DNA of 64,000 bases from contig WTXI01000163.1 of NCBI GenBank assembly GCA_022376515.1, positions 1-64,000 on the forward strand. The letters run 5' to 3'. Positions 43,331-54,700 of the stretch are shown here, in pieces. The position numbers and the translations under genes were made by a program. A model generated the notes under the pieces. It made no database searches. It was not told the origin of the DNA and worked only from the letters and a program-made list of their open reading frames with translations. The stretch is from Lactifluus volemus. Taxonomy: Eukaryota; Basidiomycota; Agaricomycetes; Russulales; Russulaceae. Numbering within the stretch: position 1 is the first letter of the stretch; the number at the start of each line of letters is the position of its first letter.

Positions 43331-46300
43331 CTGTCTTCGAACAGCACTCAGGCCAGCGAATCCAAACGGAGCTCGCTTCAACTCGAGGTCACTGGTACGT
43401 ATCTTGGTGATGTTGTTCCGATAAGGATTATAATAAATTCTTTTTTCCATATCAGTCCTCAGGGCGGACAACCTCCCCCTTCTCAAGACCCGACTTAGAA
43501 AAGAAAGACGATACTATGTTAAAGTGACAATCGGGGAGAGAACATGGCAGACTCGATCTATGCGGAGCGTGGGGCAGCGCGTGGAGTGGAAGAACGAGAA
43601 CGTCGGGGCCTTGTGGGAGAATCTCATATTTCTTTTATTCCTGTTTAACACTGAATCTCCTGCAGCGCCGTACAACCACTCTCCACTATTACAGTTTCTC
43701 TTTATGCGAAAGGCACCATCTATAAAGACGACCTTATTGGAAGGAAGGAGATTCCCTGTGAGCCCCAGCGTGGTTCGTCTTTCTCTTAGAATTTTATACG
43801 TCTGGCTGAACATCCTGAGTGCAGAGCTTGATATCATTTTGGGCATTGTTGACGGAATTGTTCGGCATCCAACCGAGTCAGCCCCGCTCGTAACGATCAC
43901 CGTGTCAGCAAACAACGAGACGGAGATATTAGATGGTGCTCTCCGTCGCGCTGAAGAAGCTATCAATACCATGGAAACATGGAGCAGCGCAGTTGACGTT
44001 ATCAAGCAGGTGATGGATGCGGTCAGCCAAATCGCAGCAGTACGCCTAATATCATTTCTCCTATCCTTTGTTGAGCTTATTTCCGTTCTTCAGCTACAGC
44101 CCTATGCAAATATGGCATGGAGTCTGCTCTCAAAGATCCCCGAGGTGCCTGTCCTTACGTTGTTGGAGGATACGAAACATTAACATACACTTTTTTCGCC
44201 TCGCCGCTAGGCTTTGCTTCAGCAGGTTCAACGTGATCAAAATGTCCGAACACTATTCGTGGCGATACGGGATGGGTTCGAATTTGCAAAGGATGCGGAT
44301 GCTTTGAGGAACATCATCCCGGAGTCTAGGCAAGCAAAAATACTTGAAGAAATGCTTCAGTGTGTCTTCGAAATTGGGAAATTTATCGAATTATATGCGA
44401 AGCATGTGCAAGTTGGTAAGTCGTCCTGGCCTCTCGCCTTGTTGATTGTAAACATGTGGTTTGTAGGAGCGCGGACTTGGAAGAATATCCTCGGCCAGGT
44501 CGACGGGGAAATAGAACAGTACCGTACCACGCTCATTCGACTGCGAGACGATTTCCTTGCGCGTGCTACTGTCACCACCGAGGTTGCCGTGCTTGGAATG
44601 CAGGACGACGTGAGTAATATTACGCCAGTCAAGTAGGATTGACTTGACTCATCGGAGTGAATTCATAGCTATTGGGTGTGATAATCAGAGAGTTGCCTTA
44701 TAAAGGGGGGTGGCGACTCGGAAATAAGAATCGCTGTCTTCCAGGAACTCGCGAAGACTTCTTGGATCATATCATCAAGTGGGTCGAAAATCCGGAATCG
44801 GAACGTGGGCTCGTTCTTCTCGGCCAGGCAGGCACGGGAAAGTCGTCTATCGCACATGAGGTTGCACGTCGATTCGAGAACAAGTATCTCGGCTCATACT
44901 TTGCTTTTCTCCGGAAGGAGCAGTCCAAGGAGGAGGCTTACCAGCTATTCACGACCCTTGCTCGCGATCTTTCCGATCGCTATCCTGCGTTCAAGCTCGC
45001 CCTCGGAAATGCCCTCAAGAATAATTCGTCTCTCTGTGGTACCCAAGACTATCTTACACTCTTCGAATCCCTCATTCTTGAACCACTCAAGAAAGTGGAA
45101 CTTCGTGATCCGATTCTCATCGTTATCGACGCATTGGATGAGTGTGGAGATGTAATCGGTAGAAATGGATTGCACACCTTCCTTGCTCATCACCTCTACC
45201 ATCTCCCATCGAAGTTTCGTATATTCGTCACATCGAGGCCAGAGGATGGGATTGGAGCTGCATTTTCAAAAGCATTATCTGTCGACACGCTCTACATGGA
45301 TGACCCGAAATTGGCCGCCAAGACGGAGCAAGATATATGCGCGTATGTTCAGAATGAGCTCCCTCCTGAGGTGTTCAAAGACCATGGCATCAAGCTAGCA
45401 AAGGCAGCAGAGGGCTTATTTCAGTGGGCAGCCGTAGGGTGCGGGTTCATCAATAGTCCTCCTGCTAGTTTCGGGTTCAGCAAGAAAAAGTGTGTTCAGT
45501 GCCTGTTGGGACACTCTCGAGATCGCGATGGACAAGATCCGTTGGACAAGTTATACGAAGAAGTTCTCGAAGGATACTTCAAGCCGCATGAAGCCCAGAT
45601 GCTATTTCGATCGGTGATGGGACATCTTTTTGCTGCGATCAAGCCTCTCTCCCTTCGTTCGTTGATTGCTCTGCGACGGCATGCCCCCATTGATGACCCC
45701 GAGGATTCAGATCCCGTTCTCGAGATGTTGCGTCACCTCGGCTCGCTGCTGAGTAACGTGACTTCATCCGATGAATCACGACCCATCATTCCCCTCCATA
45801 CTTCATTCCGTGACTTCCTGACGAACAAGAAGAATGCGGTGTTTTACGTGGACCTTGGGGAAGCGCACCATGAATTAGCAGATGCTTGCCTTGGTCTAAT
45901 GTTGGATAATCTCAAGTTCAACATATGCAAGCTCGAGTCGTCATATCTTGCCAACAGTGACGTCCCAGACATGGATTCTCGAATTTCCGATCATATTCCA
46001 CCTGCATTATCATATGCCTGCGTTTTCTGGGACGATCACTTAGAACATGTTGCTTTCGAATACGATCTATTCACGAAACTGCGATCACTGTTCGAGAAGA
46101 AGTTCCTGTTTTGGCTAGAAGTTCTTAGCATCAAGAGCAGTGTGGGCCTTGCTTCACCGGCACTATCATCTCTGAAGACATGGTTGCGGTCCGACCGGCG
46201 AAACGTAGGTGCAAACTATTATCGAAAGTGACATATATTGACTATTGCGTAAAGTCATCACGACCTTCCCAAACTGAAGTGGAGAATTTTCTAGCATTAG

Positions 46301-48636
46301 CGCATGACGCATCCAGGTTTATCCGGTATTTTGGGATGGCTATCGCAAGGACCGCTCCACACATCTATATCTCCGCTTTGCCTTTCACGCCAACCTCTTC
46401 ACATATCCTGAAGATCTATAATCGCGTATTTCCTCACGCGTTGTCCCTGGAACGCGGGCAGTTGTCTCGTTGGCCAGCACTAGAAATGGTGACTCGAGCA
46501 CATAACGGGCCAGTGCGGTGTGTAGTATTCTCGCCTGATGGACAGCGGATAGCCTCGGCTGGACACCGCACGATTTGTGTCTGGGATGCCACGACGATGG
46601 AGGTTGTTGCGGGCCCGTTCACCGGACACACTGACGGCGTCAATTCTATTGCTTTCTCGCCAGATGGGGAGCGCATCGCTTCGGCCTCAGATGATTGCAC
46701 GATTCGTGTGTGGGATGCCGCAACAGGAGAGATTGTAGTGGACCCATTTACTGGACACACGGATTGGGTCAATTCTATTGCATTCTCGCCAGATGGAGAG
46801 CGCATCGCCTCAGCCTCAGACGATTCCACGATTCGTGTGTGGGATGCTGCAACAGGAGAGGTTGTGGCAGGCCCATTTACTGGGCACACATATTGGGTCA
46901 ATTCTATTGCATTCTCACCGGATGGGGAGCGCATCGCTTCGGCCTCAGAAGATCACACGATCTGCGTGTGGGATGTTGCAACCGGAGAGATCGTATTGGG
47001 CCCATTGACTGCACATTCCGATGCGGTCGAATCAGTTGTATTCTCCCCAGACGGGCAACGCATCGCCTCAGCCTCGGACGATCACACGATTCGTGTGTGG
47101 GATGCGTCAACAGGACATGTCGTAGCGGGCCCATTCACTGGACACACCGGACAAGTCTACTCTGTTGTATTCTCACCAGATGGGCAGCGCATTGCCTCAG
47201 CCTCACAGGACCTCACAATTCGCGTATCGGATGCCACAAGTGGCGAGATTGTAGCGGGCCCGTTTACCGGACACCCGAATAATGTCAACTCCGTTGCATT
47301 CTCGCCAGACGGCGAGCGCATTGCTTCGGCCTCAGACGATTTTACCATTCGCATGTGGGATGCTGCTGCAGGAGTGTCCGTGGACGCGCCGGTGTTTACC
47401 GGACATACAGATGTTGTCAGCTCTGTTGCCTTCTCACCGGATGGACGGCGCATTGCTTCGGCCTCGGGAGATCACAAGATTTGCGTGTGGGATGCCACAA
47501 CGGGAGAGGTCGTAGCGGGCCCATTTACTGGACACACCAGTTGGGCTTACTCTGCCGTTTTCTCGCCTGACGGGCAGCGCATCGCCTCGGCCTCAGATGA
47601 TTGCACGGTTCGTGTGTGGGATGCAGCTACAGGACAACTCGTAGCGGGCCCATTTACTGGACACATCGATTGGGTCAGATCTGTTGCGTTCTCCCCAGAG
47701 GGGCAGCGGATCGTTTCCGCTTCAGAAGATCAGACGATTCGCGTGTGGAATGCTGCAACAGGGGAGGCTGTGGCGGGCCCATTTACTGGACACACCAAAC
47801 GCGTCAAGTTCGTAGTGTTCTCGCCAGAAGGGAAGCGCATTGCCTCGGCCTCGGACGACACCACCATTCGCGTGTGGGATGCTGATACGGGAGAGGTTGT
47901 AGCAGGCCCGTTTATCGGACACGGAGATAGGGTCAACTCCCTTGCATTCTCTCCCGACGGGCAACGCATTGCCTCGGCCTCAATGGATCACAAAATTCGG
48001 GTGTGGGATGCCGCCAAAGGAGAGGTTGTAGTGGGCCCGTTGACTGGACATACCAAACCAGTCCTTTCTGTCGATTTCTCACCAGATGGGCAGCGTATTG
48101 CTTCGGGTTCACATGATCAAACGATTCGCGTGTGGGATGCCGCAACGGGGGAGCTCGTAGCTGGCCCGCTCACCGGACACACCGATCCAGTCAATTCTGT
48201 TGCATTCTCACCAGACGGGCGGCGCATTGCCTCGGGCTCAACAGATTTCACAATTCGCGTTTGGGATGTTGCAATAGGAATGCCCGAAGGGGACCTATCT
48301 TCTGGAGACCCCGAATCAGCCCTTCTCCCTGCGGCATCTTCGCCGGGCACGCAGCCCATCGCTTCTACCTCGCGAGATAGCATGATCTGTGCAAAGGGGA
48401 GAATAGGAGATATTGACAAGATCTATTTTATAGACAAGCTCTTTATCGATGCTAATGGTTGGATCCATGGAGAAGAAGGGGAACTTATTTTATGGATTCC
48501 TCAGATTCACCGGCCGTATATCAGTAGATCTAACACCGTCTGGATTGCAGGCAAACATTATACCCAGCTTGATCTTTCAAACTTTGTTCATGGAGCTGAT
48601 TGGGCCAGAGTATATGTTGATAGTTCATCTGAATAG
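43331..48636 (+). CDS. NLR-3: C2-NACHT-WD40 protein
   Basis: Nine exons splice in phase: 43331-43394, 43456-43612, 43666-43772, 43825-44039, 44094-44144, 44211-44415, 44467-44609, 44669-46204, 46255-48636 (about 1619 aa). C2-like domain roughly 15-110 (VLRADNLPLLK, YYVKVTIGERTW, TITVSLYAKG); helical region 110-314; NACHT from 315 with Walker A GQAGTGKSS near 366 and Walker B ILIVIDALDECG near 463; 14 WD40 repeats about 905-1503; conserved tail (DKIYFIDKLFIDANGW). The WD40 acceptor is an unusual AAAG. The first exon is closed upstream by a TAA and contains no AUG, so the start may be in an unseen exon or non-AUG. NLR-4 is its tandem duplicate. Confidence 0.9.
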
Positions 48637-48774
48637 ACTCGGAGCTAGTTGTATTCTATGTACGTATGTTATCCCCGAATACCGTATTTTGAAGGAATTG
48701 GCATCAGAGAGTGTAGAGGGTGAGGCAGAGGACTTCATATGGAGGTCATTCAGTTAAGAACGTATGCTTACGGA

Positions 48775-50781
48775 TCAACTCGCTCAGACGCTGACAGAGA
48801 CGAAGAGCGAAGCTGCGCGGCGCGTGCGGAGGTTGGATGTTCTTGGGATACGCGCGGAGGGGCGAAAGCCGGGTAGGTCAGATGCGTAACCGGGAACGCC
48901 AGCGAGAGCGCAGGGACCCGCTTAAGTGGTGGCTTGCGGGGCCTGAGATTGAGTGGCGTAAGGAGGACGTGCTGGACCGGTTGGATGCCGATTTGCTGAT
49001 CGCTATGGGTCGGGTGCTTGGTTTGGATGAGGAGACGAGAGAGGCGAAGTCCGCGGCTAAGTCATCATTAGCAAATCATCGTTCTCGTGTAACTTTGTAC
49101 GCTGGGGAGTTGGACATTTCATCCCCAACCCACTCTCCGATGGGCACTCCTAGGAGCGCAGACGAGTTCAAGAAAGCCAAAAGAGAAATAGACGAGGTGA
49201 GCTATGTGCTTGGGATTGCTCCCAAGCTTTCCACTGGGGATTTCTCCCCTTCATTTCTCGTCCGTAAGTACTTGAGTGTAGCTACTTAAGGAAATATGCG
49301 GAATGTCTAAATATGGAGTAATTAAAGTTTATCCCGCTCCGTCAACATCAGGCAAAATAAGGGCGAATCCGAAGGTAGGCGGTAGGTCCACCCTACAGTG
49401 ACCACTGGGGAACGATGTGGCCCTAGCCTAATTGACCTCTCCCCCGCATCACGCAGACCTACAAACGTCTCCATATCCAGCGTAAGCGCGGCGAGGCAAC
49501 TGCCGGCGTTGCGCAGCTTGACCATGCCCGTCTCAAGCCAGGACGTAAGTCAAGCACGGCGGTCAACAAATCCAACTGGCTTGAACACGAAACTGCGCTG
49601 ACGAGCGAAATTCGAAACGGCAGAAGCCGCATAAACAGCATGTGCCCGGCCATACGCGGCCATACAAGATCCAGCACGAGCTTGAGCAGCTCGGGATAGA
49701 CGCCGACTATCTGCAGGAGAATGGCCCTGGGCTTATTCCATCTAGGCGTACAGGGCCGCCTCATGCAGTGAGTCCCGTCCCGTCCAATACGTCTACGCTT
49801 CCTGGCGCCAATAAATGATGCTTGGTGTCTTTTGTATATGTTCACGTGGATGTAGCCTGTACCCCCGCCTAGACGCGTCGCAACCTGAAGGCATCACAGA
49901 GTCCATCGCGACAGGGATGATTCAAGCGCTGCACACCCTCGTTGTACAATTCACGCATGACATTGTGCTTCGTGAACTCAACTTTTCCCTGCGTGGACAT
50001 ACTAAAGTGTGGGGCCTTGGTGAGCATTCCATCCACCCGCCGCATGTATACCGTGCGTTGGAGCTTTCGTGGAAGCACATCGATAAGCAAGCGCGATCAT
50101 TTTGGGGCGCTGTTGGAGCGGTTCTCGGAAGGCGAGGCGAGCTCCGAAGACGACGATGACGACGTCGTACCACTGGCAGTCACTGTGCCCTCGCGAATGA
50201 TGAAGGCTAAGGCCGTCCCCAGTACAGAGGACGGAGATGGCGACAGTGATGGTGATAGCGGAGGCGAGCATCAACAGCAACGACACGCCGGTATTGGTAG
50301 GGATGCGCAACCGCGCGTGGATGCTGCACTACGCTGGTCCCATACCCATCGCGCAATGTATGCTCCGTTTGTGTACGCCTCCGACATGATCGCGCGGGCC
50401 CACCCATTTGGTGTCTATGCACCCGGCACGACGCCCGAGACTCTGGCACCCTTGACAAGCTCGCGTACCCCAGCAGACGAGGACACCAGATACGGAGACG
50501 AAGAAGAGGAGGATTTCATGCCCTCGGAGACGGACGAGGGGGCATTAGAGATGGAGTTGTCCGCCGAGGCCCGACTCGAGGTGGCTGATGCGCGCGCAGC
50601 TGCGGAGTACGAGGCTTGCGTGTGGCGCGAGCTACGGGGCAGCCACGACGGCGACAGCATGGGCGCGCGTCTGCGGAGACGGAAAAGGCGGCCTGCGGAT
50701 GCAGAGGCGGCGGTGGGTGATGACCATCACTCGGTGCGTTTGGCGCGTAAGCGCAAGAAAGTTGCGCTTGGGGTTATTTGA
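48775..50781 (+). pseudogene. 5'-truncated copy of the Rrn5-like gene
   Basis: It starts at the equivalent of codon ~145, so the SANT domain is missing. Frameshifts and stops break the middle part, and a ~260-bp insertion (49139-49397) lies where the intact gene reads HSPHDANDDH. The histone-fold block is damaged by small deletions (QFTHDIVLRELNF). The acidic C-terminal third stays open from about 49942 to 50781 but ends early (KKVALGVI). It arose with the tandem duplication that made NLR-4. Confidence 0.9.
49139..49397 (-). repeat. possible solo LTR or LTR fragment of a related element
   Basis: This ~259-bp insertion interrupts the Rrn5-like pseudogene. Its right end, read on the minus strand, is TGTAGGGTGGACCTACCG, then CACCTTCGGATTCGCC-like sequence, closely resembling the gypsy LTR start TGTAAGGTGGACCTTACC. 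The ends fit TG..CA. The remaining part does not obviously match, and no target duplication is clear. Confidence 0.4.
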
Positions 50782-51046
50782 CACGGGCCTAGTACTTTGC
50801 ACCTAACACCATCCCCTCCCTCTATCATGAATCACTTTCCTGGCTGAAGACAATTGACAACACTCGTAGACGTGAAGGTCGTCGTTATTATAACATCCAG
50901 TCATCCATGTATCCGGGCCTGAAAGTCGAGGTGGCATCCCCTAGCCCGGTGTCGCTCGAGTTGCGAGAGCGACGATATGACCTGAGAATGCCACAATGGA
51001 CTAATTGGACGACTAGAACTGATTCTACATTGGACCAGCCCATCAT

Positions 51047-51345
51047 CGGCAGGGCCACTCCATCGTCACTTTTGAATAAGTGAATAAGTACACACTCAAT
51101 CACCACCAAAATTTGAATGTGTACTCTAGACAACTGCTGTTACATGTTCCATACATTTTTTCTTCACGCAAGTTAGAGTGAAGGTAAAATTCATGGCCTA
51201 TGTCTGACATCACCATACCAACTTTATCTATCATCTCATAAAAATTGAAGGAAGATACATTGCCTTCAATTATAAGAATTTGTTGGCTTAAAAAAGGTGG
51301 TTTTCTAACCAGAGGGATACTGTACGTGGGGAAAGAATCAACAAC
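51047..51345. other. AT-rich insertion in duplication unit 2
   Basis: Unit 1 runs from CCAGCCCATCATC directly into ATGACAACGATGAGAG (about 42888-42915). Unit 2 has about 300 extra bases at this point, clearly more AT-rich than the surroundings. On the minus strand it is open for much of its length (IIEGNVSSFNFYEMIDKVGM). Origin unknown: transposon scrap or captured gene fragment. Confidence 0.55.
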
Positions 51346-51489
51346 ATCAACTATGACAACTATGAGAGCGGAGGAAGAGACAAGCTCTCGCGGCATGTCT
51401 TGCCCAGCAATCACTCAAAAGTTGGTACGATTCACATCGCTAGAAGAACAAGCTGGACGGTCCAAAGCAGACATCTGTAAGGAACAACG

Positions 51490-51780
51490 CGGGTGCCAGG
51501 TGGCACGACGCCACAGTGCGCCCGCTCTTCATTGGCGCTTGTTTCACTCAAGATTTCATCCTCCCTCGTTCTCACCTGTATTCCTGTCTACGAAACATCC
51601 ATCGATAGCTACGATTGATCTCTCCCAAGAACACACTCAGATGATCCCGAATTTGTACGCTATCGTCTCTCACCAGATGTTCCCCAACGTTAACCATTAA
51701 GCATTACTACGTCTCAGACCTCAAACCTCCGCAATACGGTATACCAGTCACCTCCATTCCAGTCCAAGATTTTCCCACAT
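51490..51780 (+). promoter_or_regulatory. conserved promoter block of NLR-4
   Basis: Near-identical to the block upstream of NLR-3, including GTGCGCCCGCTCTTCATTGG and CAGATGATCCCGAATTTG. Confidence 0.6.
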
Positions 51781-51782
51781 AA

Positions 51783-54700
51783 CTGTCTTTGAACAGCACT
51801 CAGGCCTGCGAATCCAAACGGAGCTCGCTTCAACTCGAGGTCACTGGTACGTATCTTGGTGATGTCGCTCTGATAAGGGTTAAATTCTTTTTTCCCTATC
51901 AGTCCTCAGGGCGGACAACCTCCCCCTTCTCAAAACCCGGCTTAGAAAAGAAAGACGATATTATATTAAAGTGACAGTCGGGGAGAGAACCTGGCAGACT
52001 CGATCCATGCGGAGCGTGGCGCAACGCGTGGAGTGGAACGAGAACGTCGGCGCATTGTGGGGAAACCTCATATTTTTACTCCTGTTTAGAACTGAATCTC
52101 CTGCAGCGTTGTACAACCACTCTCCACTATTACAGTTTCTCTTTATGCGAAGGGCACCATCCACAAAGACGACCTTATTGGAAGGAAGGAGATTCCCTGT
52201 GAGCCCCAGCGTGGTTCGCCTTTCTCTTAGAATTTTATACGTCTGGCTGAATATCCTGCATGCAGAGCTTGATATCATTTTGAGCAGTGGTGACGGAATT
52301 GCTCGGCATCCAACCGAGTCAGCCACGCTCGTAACGATCACCGTGTCAGAAAACAACGAGACGGAGATATTAGACGGTGCTCTCAGTCGTGCCGAAGAAG
52401 CTATCAATACCATGGAAACATGGAGCAGCGCAGTTGACGTTATCAAGCAGGTGATGGATGCGGTCAGCCAAATCGCAGCAGTACGGCTAATATCATCTCC
52501 CCTATCCTTCGTTGTGTTTATTTCCGTTCTTCAGCTACAGCCCTATGCAAATCTTGCATGGAGTCTACTCTCAAAGATCCCCGAGGTGCCTATCCTTGCG
52601 CTGTTGGAGGATGCGAAACATTAACATTCACACTTTCTTCGCCTCGCCGCTAGGCTTTGCTTCAGCAGGTTCAACGTGATCAAAATGTCCGATCACTATT
52701 CGTGGCGATACGGGATGGGTTCGAATTTGCAAAGGATGCGGATGCTTTGAGGAACATCATCCCGGAGTCTAGGCAGGCAAAAATACTTGAAGAAATGCTT
52801 CAGTGCGTCTCCGAAATCGGAAAATTCATCGAATTGTATGCGAAGCATGTGCAAGTCGGTAAGTCTTCCTGGCCTCTCGCCTTGTTGATTGTAAACATGT
52901 GACTTGTAGGAACGCGGACTTGGAAGAATATCCTCGGCCAGGTCGACGGGGAAATAGAACAGTACCGTACCACGCTCATTCGACTGCGAGATGATTTCCT
53001 TGCGCGTGCTACTGTCACCACCGAGGTTGTTGTGCTTGGAATGCAGGACGACGTGAGTATTATTACGCCAGTCAAGTAGGATTGACTTGACTCATCGGGG
53101 TGAATTCATAGCTATTGGGTGTGATAATCAGAGAGTTGCCTTATAAAGGGGGGTGGCGACTCGGAAATAAGAATCGCTGTCTTCCAGGAACTCGCGAAGA
53201 CTTCTTGGATCATATCATCAAGTGGGTCGAAAATCCGGAATCGGAACGTGGGCTCGTTCTTCTAGGCCAGGCAGGCACGGGAAAGTCTTCTATCGCACAT
53301 GAGGTTGCACGTCGATTCGAGAACAAGTATCTCGGCTCATACTTTGCTTTTCTCCGGAAGGAGCAGTCCAAGGAAGAGGCTTACCAGCTATTCACGACCC
53401 TTGCTCGCGATCTTTCCGATCGCTATCCTGCGTTCAAGCTCGCCCTCGGAAATGCCCTCAAGAATAATTCATCTCTCTGTGGTACCCGAGACTATCTTAC
53501 GCTTTTCGAATCCCTCATTCTTGAACCACTCAAGAAAGTGGAACTTCGTGATCCGATTCTCATCGTCATCGACGCATTGGATGAGTGTGGAGATGTAATC
53601 GGTAGAAATGGATTGCACACCTTCCTTGCTCAACACCTCTACCATCTCCCATCGAAATTCCGGATATTCGTCACATCAAGGCCGGAGGATGGGATTGGAG
53701 CTGCATTTTCAAAAGCATTATCTGTCGACACGCTCTACATGGATGACCCGAAACTGGCCGCCAAGACGGAGCAAGATATATGCGCGTATGTTCAGAGCGA
53801 GCTCCCTCCTGAGGTGTTCAAAGACCATGGCATCAAGCTGGCAAAGGCAGCAGAGGGCTTGTTTCAGTGGGCAGCCGTCGGGTGCGGGTTCATCAATAGT
53901 CCTCCTGCTAGTTTCGGGTTCAGCAAGAAGAAGTGTGTACAGTGCCTGTTGGGACACTCTCGAGGTCGCGATGGACAAGATCCGTTGGACAAGTTATACG
54001 AAGAAGTTCTCGAAGGATACTTCAAGCCGCATGAAGCCCAGATGCTATTTCGGTCGGTGATGGGACATCTTTTTGCTGCGATCAAGCCTCTCTCCCTTCG
54101 TTCGTTGATCGCTCTGCGACGGCATGCCCCCATTGATGATCCCGAGGATTCAGATCCCGTTCATGAGATGTTGCGTCACCTCGGCTCGCTGCTGAGTAAC
54201 GTGAATTCATCCGACGAATCACGGCCCATCATTCCCCTCCATACTTCATTCCGTGACTTCCTGACGAACAAGAAGAATGCGGTGTTTTATGTGGACCTTG
54301 GCGAAGCGCACCATGAATTAGCAGATGCCTGCCTTGGCCTAATGCTGGATAATCTCAAGTTCAACATTTGCAAGCTCGAGTCGTCATATCTTGCCAACAG
54401 TGACGTCCCGGACATGGAATCTCGAATTTCCGAGCATATTCCACCTGCATTATCATATGCCTGCGTTTTCTGGGACGATCACTTAGAACATGTTGCTTTC
54501 GAATATGATCTATTCACGAAACTGCGATCACTGTTCGAGAAGAAGTTCCTGTTTTGGCTAGAAGTTCTTAGCATCAAGAGCAGTGTGGGCCTTGCTTCAC
54601 CGGCACTATCATCTCTGAAGACATGGTTGCGGTCCGACCGGCGAAACGTAGGTGCAACCTATCATGGAAAGTGACATATATTGACTATTGTGTAAAGTCA

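Larger units (their letters stand above)
40435..48755 (+). repeat. tandem segmental duplication, unit 1
   Basis: From inside the Rrn5-like gene through NLR-3 and ~118 bp past its stop, the sequence is repeated in the same order at 48756-57197. Corresponding NLR positions differ by exactly 8443 bp over the NACHT and WD40 exons. Confidence 0.9.

Noticed and set aside
44183..44672. Separate short genes between the C2 and NACHT parts of NLR-3 (and equivalents in the paralogs)
   Set aside because: They are exons of one gene; splicing at conserved GT..AG sites joins them in phase in all four copies.
46180..46254. An independent WD40 gene starting at the ATG at 46180
   Set aside because: That ATG lies in the NACHT exon in another frame. 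NLR-1 has a clear donor and acceptor at the same place, and the spliced frame is continuous.
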